Source of the DNA: Mytilus trossulus
Taxonomy: Eukaryota; Mollusca; Bivalvia; Mytilida; Mytilidae
Assembly: GCF_036588685.1 (NCBI RefSeq)
Contig: NC_086384.1
Location: forward strand, 50,547,973-50,611,972
Direction of reading: 5' to 3'
Length of the DNA stretch: 64,000 nucleotides
The notes beneath the pieces are model-generated. The model saw only the letters and a list, made by a program, of their open reading frames with translations, did no database searches and was not told where the DNA came from. Below, piece by piece: positions 49,901-60,622 of this stretch. A program made the translations under genes and the position numbers. Each line of letters begins with the position of its first letter. Positions within the stretch are counted from its first letter, which is position 1.

Positions 49901-52900
49901 TGTAATAAACACGTTGAGGTAACAAGAAACCTTTTAAGTAATCCTCGTTGTCTAATCCTCGTAAGTTTCCCCATAGAAATGCTGAAATATTTCCATATTT
50001 ACAGCTTCGTTTCCGATTTCCGCCATTTGCATTTGTCAAAATATTTGTTTTTATTTTCCTTCAATTATCCTTCTACTGCATGATTTTACAATAAAAATTG
50101 CCGGGATTTCAAGCGCAAATGAGACCTTGTATATCCTCGATTCATACAAGGAAAAATTAGAGAGGACCCGAATGAAAACCGAATGGTTTAAGAGTCCTTA
50201 CGAAAAATCCGTTGTCATCACGGCATATGCCAGGAATAGCAGTGGCGGACGGCGTATGTCATCGCGGCATATGCCGCGTATAGCGTTGAAAGGGTTAATA
50301 GTGTAATAAACATGATAAATAAAATGAAAAATGAAAAAAAAAAGTTTAAATATTTTTTGAAATTTTGTACCCTTGAGTCTCCTTAAATGAAACTTTATAT
50401 TCATCAGCTTGTCTGTGCTGCACAAGATTTATATTCATCACCTAGTTTGTATTCTCCTTAAAATTTATTTCCATAGTAAAATGCTTTGATGTGTAATTCT
50501 TTTTTGGAAAACTCTGGGTAAGTTAAATTCCAAATTGATTGATTACTCCAAATCTAAATAATACAGTGTTAATTAACTGGATTAATTCTGGATATAGGTT
50601 GACTCATATTATAAACATTTGTAAGCAAGGATGGATAATTACCTGGTTCAATGCAATGTTCCCTAATCCCTGTTCACCCACATAAAAAAATGATATATAA
50701 AACATATAGAAGTTGGCAATTGTAGGTCACCATACAGCCTTCAACAATGAGGAATATATATTTCTAACTCTCTTAAAGTTATTTTAATGCCCCACCTACG
50801 TTTGTCTGCTTGTCCAGCTGTCCATCTATCCCACTTCAGGTTAAAGTTTTTGTTCAAGATAATTTTTGATGAAGTTAAAGTCCAATCAACTTGAAACTTA
50901 GTACACATTTTATGTATTATACAATCTTTCTTATTTAAAAGCCAAAGTGGATTTTTTTCCCTATTTTAACGGTCCACTGAACATAGAAAATGATAGTGTG
51001 ATTGGGGCATCTGTGTAGTATGGACACATTCTTGTTTAGTATTGTATGTACTAAGTAACAAAAATGTTTGATTGACCAAATGAATACTGAAAAGATAAAA
51101 ATTTAAAACAGTTATCAATAAAAAAATCATAATAACATATAGCGGGTTATTTTTTGCAGGGTGAAAAAATTTGATTATTTTCATGAATAGAACAAAATTG
51201 CAAAAGTAAATTCTGCCAAATTAAAAGTGAAAATGCAAAAGTATTGATTAACTTTTTGAATCAGCCAAAATAATAACCACCAAAATATTTTGTATACCTT
51301 ATTCAATGAAAATCTCAAAATTTTACACCGGTGAAAATATCCCCATCTAGGGTTGGAAAAAAGTTAAGTTATAAATATCCATGTTGCTGATTTACTTTCA
51401 GGAAGTGACAACATTAGACTTTCACCCTCAGCATCAGATTTTAGCATCAGCAGGCAAAGATTTCAGCATTAGATTCTTTGAATACTCCAAACCGTCCGTC
51501 AAGAAGGCATACAAAAGTATTCAGGTTTGTAGGAAATTATTGTCAAACAATAAACAAAGTCTAAGAAATAGAAATGTTGTTTAACTTTTCTCGTCATATA
51601 TATTATAAGTATTATAAAAAATGTCTCTGGTAAATTACATACATGACATAGACAGTTTTGTGTTATTTAATTTTGTACTTTTTACCTAAACTGATGAAGT
51701 CAGAGATTATTTTCCATTAATTATATGAAAAATAGGACAGCTTTTATAAGGGGTTGAAAAGTTCCAAGATTTCAATGACTAATTTTCTTCAGATTTTGAA
51801 TAAATTCCAATTGCAGCGCATTTGATTTTTGCTTCTATCCATTTATGTACAGTCATCTTTTTTATGACATTTATGCTATGAAAATAAGACAAGGAAAAAT
51901 TGAGAATGACCAATGATTTTATCCTTAATAGTTGGAAAATTTATTGAATTTATTTTTTTCAGGAAGCAACAGAAGTACGGTGTATATCATTTCATCCATC
52001 AGGGGACTATATCTTAGTGGGCACTCAGCATCCAACATGTAAGTAAATTGGCTCTCCTCCAACCAATATTGTTTTATCCTTCAGGGGACTATATCTTAGT
52101 GGGCACTCAACATCCAACATATAAGTAATGTGGCTCACCTCCAACCATTATCACTTCATCCTTCAGGGGACTATATTTTAGTGGGCACTCAACATCCAAC
52201 ATGTAAGTAATTTGGCTCTCCTTCAACCATTATCATTTCATCCTTCAGGCGATTATATCTTAGTGGGCACTCAGCTTCCAACATGTAAGAAATGTGGCTC
52301 ACCTCCAACCATTATCACTTCATCCTTCAGTGGACTATATTTTAGTGGGCACTCAACATCCAACATGTAAGTAATTTGGCTCTCCTTCAACCATTATCAT
52401 TTCATCCTTCAGGCGATTATATCTTAGTGGGCACTCAGCTTCCAACATGTAAGAAATGTGGCTCACCTCCAACCATTATCACTTCGAGCAATTGATAATA
52501 CTGGACAATATATGATTCTTTAAGCTCTTTTTACACATAATAGCAAAGAAAATTGTAGTTTCATTGAATTTTTGCTAAATATGTTCTTTTTATTCAGATA
52601 ACCAGAGAGAGTCAATTTTTGTGTCACAGGGTTCATATCAATTCTAATAGTCACGGTTTGGCCATATTAACAAAGTTCTATATAATGAAAATAACATTGT
52701 TCATTTGTGCTTTCAGTACGACTTTATGATGTGAACACATTCCAATGTTTCGTAGCAAGAGATCCCAGTCATCAACACAAAGGACCAATCACATGTGTAA
52801 GTTTGGTTCAGACAGAATTTCTAATTTGACAGATAAATTTATGTTTCTTTAAATAATAAACGGATGTCTTTGTTCAAAGTCATGATTTGTAAAACAAGAA

Positions 52901-54902
52901 AGAAATGTTGTTTGATTGCAAATTAGACAAAGGTCCACTAGTGACCAAAGTTTGTGGATGTTGGCAACTATATGTCACCCCCAGCCTCTTACAATAGGCA
53001 AAACCAAAACTGAATACTGTTGATTTGTTAATATTCATTGAATACCAATTTTTGTGGGATCAGGGGAACCACAAATTTTAAATTGAAATTTTCTAAAGGA
53101 ACATTATATGCAGACTTTGCCAAAACCACAAACTTTTCTCAATCCACAAAAATATCTGCCTATATTTATTTGCCACAGTATTCAGAAGAAAATAAATTGT
53201 CACTTGTTGAAAACATCAAGCTGAACACGGGTAATTTAAAGTGGTATACGATTATTTGCTGTTCTTTCATGGAAAAATTAGTTTTCCATTATCAAATTCA
53301 TTTGACCTTCTTGTTGTAAAATGATCATTTGGTTTTCCCCTTTGAATGGTTTTATACTTGTAATTTTTGGGGCCCTCTATAGCTTGCTGTTTGGTGTCAG
53401 CCAAGGCTCCATGTTGAAGGCAGTACCTTGATCTATAATGGTTTACTTTTATAAATTGTTACTTGGATGGAGAGTTGTCTCATTGGCACTCATACCACAT
53501 CTTCCTATATCTATTTATTTCAATTAGTGTTTAAAATAATTACAGGACTTTGTGTTCCTCAGTGGCACACCCAGAGGTGGTTTTTTTATCCTAGATTGGG
53601 ACCCCTTTTTCAGAATGGCTGGACCCCCCTCCCCCTGAATATGTTTATTATTTTCAGAAAAAAAACAATTCTATGGTCTTATTTTGCAGATTTAATTATG
53701 CTGTCTTTTTACCTCTGTATGATCTTTTTAGGCAAAATGGAGTCCAAATGCAAACATGTATGTGACCTCATCTAAGGATGGAGATATAAAAGTTTGGGAT
53801 GGCGTAGGAAATGTGGTCATCAATACATTTACAAAGGCACATGATGGCAACGAAGTGTGTTCAGTTATGTTCTCAAGAAATGGAAAGGTACTGTATATTA
53901 TTTTTAAGGGCTCTGGCCTAATTGATTTCCTGGTTCTCAGACACTGGCGTGTCAGCTAAAAACCAGTGCCACTGGCTAGTATTTGTCTTTGATCCAAATT
54001 AAATGGAATGTGTAAAAATCTGTTATATTTGAATTTTGTGGTTTTCAAACTAATCAAAGACTGAAAGAGCAACCACCCCTCCTGCATTGGGAGGGGGGAG
54101 GGGGACATATGTCTTAACCTGAGACACAATTCTTACTTCTAACCTTGTTTTAATCTAAATTATTATAAAACATGAAACTTATTCAATTATTATATTTATT
54201 CCAGCATATGTTTATATATTTCAGTAGTTTTTTTTATATATTCCAGCATATGTTTATATATTTCAGCATGTGTTTATATATTTCAGTATGTGTTATCTAG
54301 TGGGAAGGATTCCCTGGTTAAGTTATGGGAACTGTCTACCAATAGATGTCTGATTATGTACACAGGAGCTGGGGCCACAGGGAAACAGGAACACAGAACA
54401 CAGGCTGTATTTAACCATACAGAGGATTACAGTATGTCATAGATTTTAAGATCATTTCTCTTTCTAGACATATTGAGCATTTGGTTTTTACATAAATCAA
54501 TGTTCAAGAGAAACCTGGCAAAGAGTTAGACATTATATCTGAATATTAGTCTGTCCTGAGTTGATAAATATTGTATCAAACTTGATGCAACAGTAGAATC
54601 TATATTTATCTAATCTAAAACTATGACGTTTCCAATGACATTTAGCTATAACATCTTATCAATGATTGAATGTAATGTCAGCCATGTAGTTGAGAGGAAA
54701 AATAAAGAACTGAAGAAGGCCATTGGCCGAAACGTCTTGAAAAATTGGTTTATTTAAACAATTATATAAAGTATGTTCCCTATTGGAATTTTGAAAACAA
54801 GGATAATCTAAAACTAACAATATTCTTTTAGATAAATGGTTTCAATTTGTATTTAAACACCTGTGAAATGTTCATTACCAATTTATGATACATGTAGCAT
54901 CA

Positions 54903-54934
<32 letters not shown>

Positions 54935-55947
54935 GAAGTACCAAGGACAATAAAGACTGATAAAAAATCAATAGAGTTTTATTTATGTTGAAATAGAGCT
55001 ATTTAATAATTTCTCTATTGTGTGCAGATTTTGGTTGTAAAAAAGTATACTTATATACTTTCTTTGATCATAATGAGATTGATATTTTGATATATTTTCA
55101 GTTTTATTCCCTGATGAAAAGACCACAAGTTTGTGTTGCTGGGATTCCAGAAATGCTGAAAGACAAAGATTGTTAGCATTAGGTATGAAAAAACGTGGCA
55201 ATGATAAAAGTTGATGTTTTTTCATATAGTAAATTAGTTACAAATTATATTAAAACAGTCAATGATATTGTCTGATGTAATCAATAACAACTTTTCAAAA
55301 AGTAACCCTATGTTTTTATCTCCCTTAAAAAGTACAGCAGCATATATATATTTATATATATATATGTATGTTTAATCAAACCGGTGTGTGAATATCTCCC
55401 TTCTAACTAGAGAAAACTGTAGGGTGTGTATAGCTTAGTTAAAGATTAATAGTTTGAGGATAAGTATCAGTGTTTTATAGATCACAAGCCTGCTAGCAAC
55501 TATTTACCAGGTATGCACACTTTTCTCATAAAATTTGTAAATTTTTACTAACATTTTCCACTGAAACTACTGGGCCAAGTTCATTATAAATAAAGATAAT
55601 TTTAAGCAGCAAGAATGTTCAGTAAAGTAAGATGTACAAACACATCACCATCACCAAAACACAATTTTGTCATGAATCCATCTGCTTCCTTTGTTTAATA
55701 TTTACATAGACCAAGGTGAGCGACACAGGCTCTTTAGAGCCTCTAGTTGTGGATGGGCTGGCTCCAATGTTTCAGGTAATAAAAACGATGAAACAAGAAA
55801 ATATTTCTAACACAATCAATGTATTATATTACAGGTCATAATGGTGCAGTTAGATACATTGCTCATTCTCCAACAGGTCCAGCCTTCATCACATGTAGTG
55901 AGGATTTCAGAGCTAGATTCTGGTACAGGAAAGCTGATTCAGACTGA
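43925..55947 (+). CDS. CSTF1: Cleavage stimulation factor subunit 1 (CstF-50), WD40 protein
   Basis: Thirteen exons: 43925-43986, 46695-46822, 47263-47340, 47974-48066, 48693-48733, 48962-49084, 51402-51524, 51963-52038, 52717-52796, 53732-53887, 54287-54431, 55102-55182, 55835-55947. All join in phase to 432 residues, close to the vertebrate length (about 431). CstF binds the GU-rich element downstream of the poly(A) signal; this subunit dimerises through its N-terminus and presents a WD40 propeller (family knowledge). Seen: N-terminal LMIRSQLFYDG-type helix, linker PGTGIDLEF followed by the [15 protein letters not shown] segment, then WD repeats with [64 protein letters not shown] and [13 protein letters not shown] at the C-terminus. 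The first 20 residues match vertebrate CstF-50 only loosely. AATAAA at 56331 and 56396. Intron 8 carries five extra copies of the end of exon 8. Confidence 0.95.
44195..44863. mobile_element. Foldback element with ~150-bp inverted arms, in CSTF1 intron 1
   Basis: The left arm (about 44195-44353) and right arm (about 44711-44863) are inverted copies starting GGTTTTAACAGGTTGGG. Each arm contains several copies of TATAGAGGGATAA in both orientations and the 14-bp palindrome CCCTCTATAGAGGG (44281-44294). I could not assign a target duplication. No coding capacity. Confidence 0.75.
44891..45050 (+). repeat. Dispersed repeat (GAGAATGGAAATGGGGAATG family), second copy
   Basis: Near-identical to 41603-41760 over its length; see there for the shared blocks. 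It starts within 30 bp of the foldback element's right end, in CSTF1 intron 1. Confidence 0.7.
45051..46694. other. CSTF1 intron 1 remainder, no gene seen
   Basis: AT-rich sequence ending in a polypyrimidine acceptor before 46695. No repeat could be matched elsewhere in the window and no RNA gene was recognised. Confidence 0.4.
47728..47926. repeat. Short inverted-repeat element in CSTF1 intron 3
   Basis: The left end GGATACAAATTTTCATGG and right end CCCATGAAAATAAATGAATCC are imperfect inverted copies. The interior block GGGAAACCACAAATTTTAA recurs at 53065-53085 in intron 9. Probably a MITE; flanks not resolved. Confidence 0.55.
49403..50294. mobile_element. 892-bp TTAA-flanked element, piggyBac-like termini
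   Basis: Terminal inverted repeat CCCTTTCAACGCTA, with TTAA duplicated outside (49399-49402 and 50295-50298). Termini beginning CCC plus a TTAA target are typical of piggyBac transposons. A 97-codon frame at 49790-50083 has no recognisable domain, so the element is taken as non-autonomous. CGGCATATGCC-type short palindromes lie near the right end. It sits in CSTF1 intron 6. Confidence 0.75.
50789..51040 (+). repeat. Intact copy of the 'CTTGAAACTTAGTAC ... GGACACATTCTTG' repeat
   Basis: Same family as 4770-6057 and 26077-26336, from GCCCCACCTACG to GGACACATTCTTGTTT, in CSTF1 intron 6. Confidence 0.7.
51999..52485 (+). repeat. Tandem array of six ~82-bp units from CSTF1 exon 8 and its donor site
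   Basis: The exon segment GGGGACTATATCTTAGTGGG ... CCAACAT/GTAAGT recurs with starts at 52001, 52083, 52166, 52247, 52329 and 52411 (spacing 81-83 bp). The first is the end of the real exon 8 (donor at 52039). Four of the five intronic copies keep a GTAAG donor; copy two reads ATAAG. Each copy is preceded by CATCCTTCAG-type acceptor-like sequence. Alternate units share extra variants (GGCGATTATATC and CAGCTTCCAACATGTAAGA at units four and six), so part of the array grew as two-unit blocks. Confidence 0.92.
53330..53515 (-). repeat. Dispersed SINE-like repeat, reverse copy
   Basis: Reads (minus strand) AGGAAGATGTGGTATGAGTG ... to a segment with AAGGTACTGCCTTCAACATG. It aligns over most of its length with 61210-61375 and in part with 8341-8450. 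Confidence 0.6.
54205..54286 (+). repeat. Tandem repeat of the CSTF1 exon 11 acceptor region
   Basis: CATATGTTTATATATTTCAG-like units of about 20 bp occur in succession, some degenerate, ending at the acceptor used for 54287. The unit start (CATGTGTTTA) resembles the first bases of the exon (TATGTGTTAT), so several alternative CAG acceptors precede the exon. Confidence 0.7.
54710..54738 (+). ncRNA. Hammerhead-like motif with one core substitution
   Basis: CTGAAGAAGGCC, loop ATT, GGCCGAAACGTC: a 4-bp stem II followed by GAAAC and GUC. The first core box reads CTGAAGA instead of CTGATGA and stem III is minimal. It may be a fossil ribozyme of Penelope-like origin or simply a hairpin. It lies in CSTF1 intron 11 on the sense strand. 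Confidence 0.4.
54905..54933. repeat. CAT microsatellite
   Basis: About nine perfect CAT triplets, preceded by CATC, in CSTF1 intron 11. Confidence 0.9.
55526..55746 (+). mobile_element. 5'-truncated copy of the TAGCTCACC-family repeat
   Basis: Matches the last ~220 bp of the full copy at 1061-1860, ending GGCTCTTTAGAGCCTCTAG. It lies in the last CSTF1 intron, about 90 bp before the final exon. Confidence 0.75.
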
Positions 55948-56330
55948 TAGAATAACTGGGTTTTTTCTGCAAATGTTATTGTTTTAAATGAATGAATAAT
56001 CATTACTGTGCACATCCAGATATTAAACATACATGTTAAGTTCATTAATTAGTTTGTACAACTTTCCGTTTACAAGTTCATGATAGAGAAATTTGAGTTT
56101 TTTTTGTCTTTTTTTGATACTCTGTAAAACTTAAGTTTAACTTTATCATTTGAAAGATGCTGTACTGATTTTGCAAACAGAAAGATTTTATATTGTTTCA
56201 TGTGTTGTATCATTAGAACATTTAATTGTAGTTTACAGGTCTTATAATTTGATTATTTAAAGTAATATCTGAAATTTTCAAGTAAACATTTTTGGCATTT
56301 GCTACGATGATATATTTCTGAAACTTTATA

Positions 56331-56401
56331 AATAAAAAAAGCCATATCACATTTAAATGATAAAATTGTATAGTTGGATGTCTTGTATATAGATAAATAA
56401 A
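56331..56401 (+). terminator. Candidate poly(A) signals of CSTF1
   Basis: AATAAA at 56331-56336 and 56396-56401, about 390-450 bp after the stop. A T/GT-rich stretch (TTTTGTGTTTC) follows the second. Confidence 0.5.
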
Positions 56402-56525
56402 ACATGTACAAATGGAATTTTGTGTTTCTATCCTTTTGGTCTCTTCTTCTTATCAAATTTATTGGTAGAAACCTAAAGCAAAGAATTATAATGGTTTAAC
56501 TGTCATTCATCTTGTTGATAAATTT

Positions 56526-56640
56526 AAGGAGATGTGGTATGATTGCTTATGAGACAACTACCCACCATAGTTTAAATGAAGTAGATGTAAGCAAAAATAG
56601 GCAAAAGTACAGCCTTCAACAAAGAACAAAACCTTTACTA
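56526..56640 (+). repeat. Dispersed SINE-like repeat fragment
   Basis: GGAGATGTGGTATGATTGC ... TACAGCCTTCAACAAAGAAC, related to 8341-8450 and more distantly to 48331-48415. Non-coding. Confidence 0.55.
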
Positions 56641-57091
56641 TAGTTGGCAATGACTAATGTGAAACATTTAAACAAAAAAACCAACCAGTTATTTATAACG
56701 AAACAATTTTTGAAAAATGAATAAGAAAGAGATGAACAAACAACAATTACTGAACTACAGGCTCCTGGCTTGGACATGAGGAATATAACAGAACTAATCT
56801 CAGTGGTGTTACAGCCCATCATATGAAGAAAAATCAGTAGCAATTGGATTAACTTAAAAGATTGTTATAAGTCACAAAAAAACATTGAAAACACTTAGAA
56901 ACAAATTAGAGCACCAAAATAAGGGTGCTCACAAATACTGAAAGCTAGTTTAAAGCCAATTACAACTGATAAATTAATCATATAGAAATAAGAAAATGAT
57001 GTATAACTGCCAATTAGACAATTCATAGTCAGGACTGTCAGGTATTAATTGCCCTGAAATGATGTTTAAAATATTTAAAAATAGAAAACTA

Positions 57092-57326
57092 ATGGCCTCA
57101 TCTATGTGCAAATCAATGACCAGAAAAACTAGATGCTCCTTGCTAGAGATTCCAAGGAGCCTGTGTGGCTCCCCTGATATTTTGTTTACGTTTCAGAGAT
57201 ATAAACCAAAATCTGCATTTTACCCCTATGTCCTGTTTTTAGCATTGTCGGTTGGCAGGCAGGGTCATCAGACACATCTTTATACGACCCCAAAAAAATT
57301 TAGGATCATATAATGGTATGATGTTG
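57092..57326 (+). repeat. 235-bp direct repeat, left copy
   Basis: Nearly identical to 58501-58735 and the same length. It contains the start of an inverted-repeat element (CTAGATGCTCC at 57129) plus 37 bp of its left flank, and stops abruptly after GGTATGATGTTG, where LINE sequence begins. Confidence 0.8.
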
Positions 57327-58500
57327 AAACAGGCAATTCCTAAATATTTCGTGCAAATTTTGAAATCTTGCGGAAAACAGAATTTGCATTATGAAAGTAA
57401 ATTAAAGATATCAAATGACCTTGAGATAATTAATTTAAACAACCAAAAAATCAAACCATCAGAGTTAAAACTCAATTATATAATCGTACGGTTTTAAATA
57501 AAGATGTATCTCCAAAATGTCAAATTAAGAAGGAAGAAATATTTGGAACAAATATACCTTGGGAAATATGTGGTCGGGATTAAAATATTTGAAAATTGAA
57601 AATAAAGTAAAAGAATTCCAATGGAAATCCTTGCACAATGTTTTATATACTGAAGAAAGATTAAAAAAATGAAGATATCAAATGGAAAATGCCACATTTG
57701 TCAAAATGACAATAATATAGAAACCCTGCAACACTTATTTTTTGTTGTAGTCATTCACAGTTAATTTAAAAAACCTCCAAGGAATACTTATTAAATCAAA
57801 CATAGGAATAAATAATCATTTTGACGAAAAGGACATTCTATTGGGTAAAAATACGGGAGAACTAAAATATGTTAATGTTTTAAACATAATCATCATATAT
57901 TTTAAATGGACACTTTGGAAAATTAGGAATTCAATAAAATTTAATAAAACGCCTAAAACACCACAAGATATTTATAAAATCTGGAAACAAAACTTGAAAT
58001 ATAATCTTAAATTTGTTCTTCATTTGAAAGGCGTTGATATCATTGATAAGACAAAATTGGCGTCTGTAATAATGAAAATTTAGACATTTTATATAGTATA
58101 ATACAACTTGAGTCAAAGTACATTTTCTTATGGTTTATAGAATTAAAATAATGATTATATCAAAAACAAATGATAAAAATAGTATTAGCCTATCATGGTT
58201 ATTGTAGTAAATGCACATCTTTTATGTGGGTACTTTATAATTATTTACTTACTATTTTGAAATTAAAGTATAGAACTGTTAGATGCTTCTAACATTATAT
58301 GAATACTATATTTTTTACACTAAATGTAAATCCAAGGTTAAAAGTGGACTACTTTTTTATTGCCTTCTATTTCCCCTGGATAGATGGTTTATTTTTGTAA
58401 ACAGAGACCCTTAGCCTGATCCTGGACGACTAAGGTAACTGTACACAGGAAATATTTAGAAATAAAACGTTTATATGTCTTAAATTTTTATTTTTTTTAA
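57327..58500 (+). pseudogene. Degenerate LINE reverse-transcriptase C-terminal region (zinc-binding domain)
   Basis: Translations in shifting frames give KVKEFQWKSLHNVLYTEERL, then (frame shifted) NGKCHICQNDNNIETLQHLFF, then IIIIYFKWTLWKIRNSIKFN (57880-57945). This order (a W-x-x-L-h-x-x-L segment, C-x-x-C, H-L-F, then WTLWKIRN) is that of the zf-RVT domain at the C-terminus of many non-LTR retrotransposons. Several stops and frame changes show it is dead. The polymerase core is not present. Confidence 0.7.
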
Positions 58501-59639
58501 ATGGCCTCATCTATGTTCAAATCAATGAACAGAAAAGCTAGATGCTCCTTGCTAGAGATTCCAAGGAGCCTGTGTGGCTCACCTGATATTTTGTTTACGT
58601 TTCAGAGATATAAACCAAAATCTGCATTTTACCCCTATGTTCTATTTTTAGCAATGTTGGTTGGCAGGCAGGGTCATCAGACACATCTTTATACGACCCC
58701 AAAAAAATTTAGGATCATATAATGGTATGATGTTGTCATTGTCTGTGTCATCGTCTGCGTCCGAAGACACATTGGTTTCCTGATAATAACTTTAGTTTAA
58801 GTGAATAGATCTTTATGAAACTTTTCTAGAAGGTTCAATACCACAAAAGGAAGGTTGGGATCGATTTTGGGTATGATGGTCCCAACTGTATAGACAAAAG
58901 GGGCACAAAACAAGCATTTTTCTAGTTTCAGAATAACAACTTGTGAACAAGTATTTCAATTGCTCTGAAATTATACCACAATGTTGAAAACCACAAGTAG
59001 TAGGTTTGGATTCATTTTAGGGCTTATTGGGCCAAAGTTTAGAAATAAAGGGCCAAAAAGGGGCCAAAACAAGCATTTTCTTGTTTCCAGACCATTACCA
59101 GTGTGTAATGTATGGATCTCTCTGAAATTCTACCACAATGTACCTTATAACAAAGGGGAGGCTAGCATTAAGTTTTCAGTTAATTGCCCAAAATATGTAG
59201 GAATAAGGGGCCAAAAAGAAGCATGTTTCTAGTTTCCAAACAATCATGACAATGACTTGTGTTTAAGTGTATGGATCACTCTGAAATTGTACTACAAAGG
59301 TAAGCATTGGATTGAGTTTAAGGGTAATTGCTCCAAGGGAGTTTCAATAAGTTGGGGGAATTTTTTGTTTACAATTCTTTATCCATTTTTTTTCTAAATT
59401 TTTCAAATTTCAAATTTTGAAAAGTCAAGAAGTAATTTTCAATTGCACAGTATTGTGCAATAGATTTGTTAGATCTTTGACCACATTAATTTTGTGACAA
59501 CAACCTATATTGTGTCAAAAATTTGATCAAAATCCAAATTCAGACAGTATCAAGCTTGAATATTGTGACCAAATTTGCCTCAACTGTTCAGGGTTCGACC
59601 ATTGGGGTCGTTTAAAGCTGCGCCTTGCGGAGCACCTAG
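58501..59639 (+). mobile_element. Full copy of a CTAGATGCTCC-bounded repeat with its duplicated left flank
   Basis: From 58538 (CTAGATGCTCCTTG) to 59639 (CGGAGCACCTAG): short terminal inverted repeats. The interior has a TACGACCCCAAAAAAATTT block and a related GACCATTGGGGTCG block near the right end, and several direct repeats of a ~130-bp segment around CTCTGAAATT-x-TACCACAATG. Non-coding. Confidence 0.6.
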
Positions 59640-59640
59640 T

Positions 59641-60241
59641 TAAAATTTGATACCCTAATGATGATTGTGGCCTATGTCTCAGAAGTTTCAGAGGAGGGTA
59701 TTCCTGTAAAAGATTACAAAAATCTACCCGAACAAATTGTTAGAAAATGACTTTAAAGGGCAATAACTCCTTAAGGGGTCAATTGGCCATTTTGGTCATG
59801 TTGATTTACTTGTAGATCTTACTTTGCTGCACATTATTGCTGTTTACAGGTTATCTTTACTAACAAAAATATTCAAGATAATAAACCAAAAACTGCAAAA
59901 TTTCCTTAAATTTTCTAATTCAAGGCAGCAACCCAACAACGTGGTTTCTGATTCATTGGAAAATTTCACGACAGACATAAATTAACCTGTTGAGCAATGT
60001 AACCCCATGTTAGATTTGCTATAAATGCTTTATTGTTTCAGAGATATAAGCAAAATATGCATTTTAGCAATGTCGGTCATCTTGGTTGGCACGCAGGGTC
60101 ATCGGATATAGTTTTTAAAACTAAATACTCTATAGTGATGATCGTGACAAAATTTGTTTAAATTTGGTCAAGTAGTTTCAGAGTAGAAGATTATTGTAAA
60201 AGTTAACGGACAACGACGGACGCTAAGTGATGAGAAAAGCT
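59641..60241 (-). mobile_element. Truncated reverse copy of the TAGCTCACC-family repeat
   Basis: Reverse orientation, from the middle of the element (AAAATTTGATACCC) to GACGCTAAGTGATGAGAAAAGCT, breaking before the terminal hairpin is complete. It abuts the preceding element directly. Confidence 0.65.
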
Positions 60242-60494
60242 ATCATGAAGACAAGATTTTGGCCAACGGGTGTGGACAGTGGGTTTGGACAGTGGGTTTT
60301 TGTTTTTGTTCATGTTTCAAATCTAACCTTAAATGTTTTAATCTTTTATTAGAATAAAAAAATATAGGTTTTTGTTGAAACCACCTGCTTATAATAATCA
60401 AATAAGACAAAGATGCACTTGATGAAATTAACTAGAGGCTCACCTGTTATATTTTCATGAAATAGACGCAATGCAACAAGAAGTTTCTGCGTTG

Positions 60495-60622
60495 AATAAA
60501 AACTCTGTAAAAAAACTCCTTCAGTTTAGAAAAGAAAAAGCCTTTCAAGACGTCATAAATATTTGGACTACAATTTACGCAAACTGAAGAATATTCTCGA
60601 GTTTTTTTTTACAGAGTGCTAT
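60495..60622. repeat. Small imperfect inverted repeat
   Basis: AAACTCTGTAAAAAAACTCC with CTTCAGTTT on the left, and AAACTGAAGAATATTCTCGAG with TTTTTTTTACAGAGT on the right: about 30-bp arms around a 50-bp loop. Probably a MITE remnant. Confidence 0.5.

Noticed and set aside
49790-50083. 97-codon frame inside the TTAA element as a possible transposase remnant
   Set aside because: No DDD/DDE-type spacing or recognisable transposase motif, and far too short.
53467-53775. 102-codon frame overlapping CSTF1 exon 10
   Set aside because: Starts in a dispersed repeat and runs into the exon in the wrong frame.
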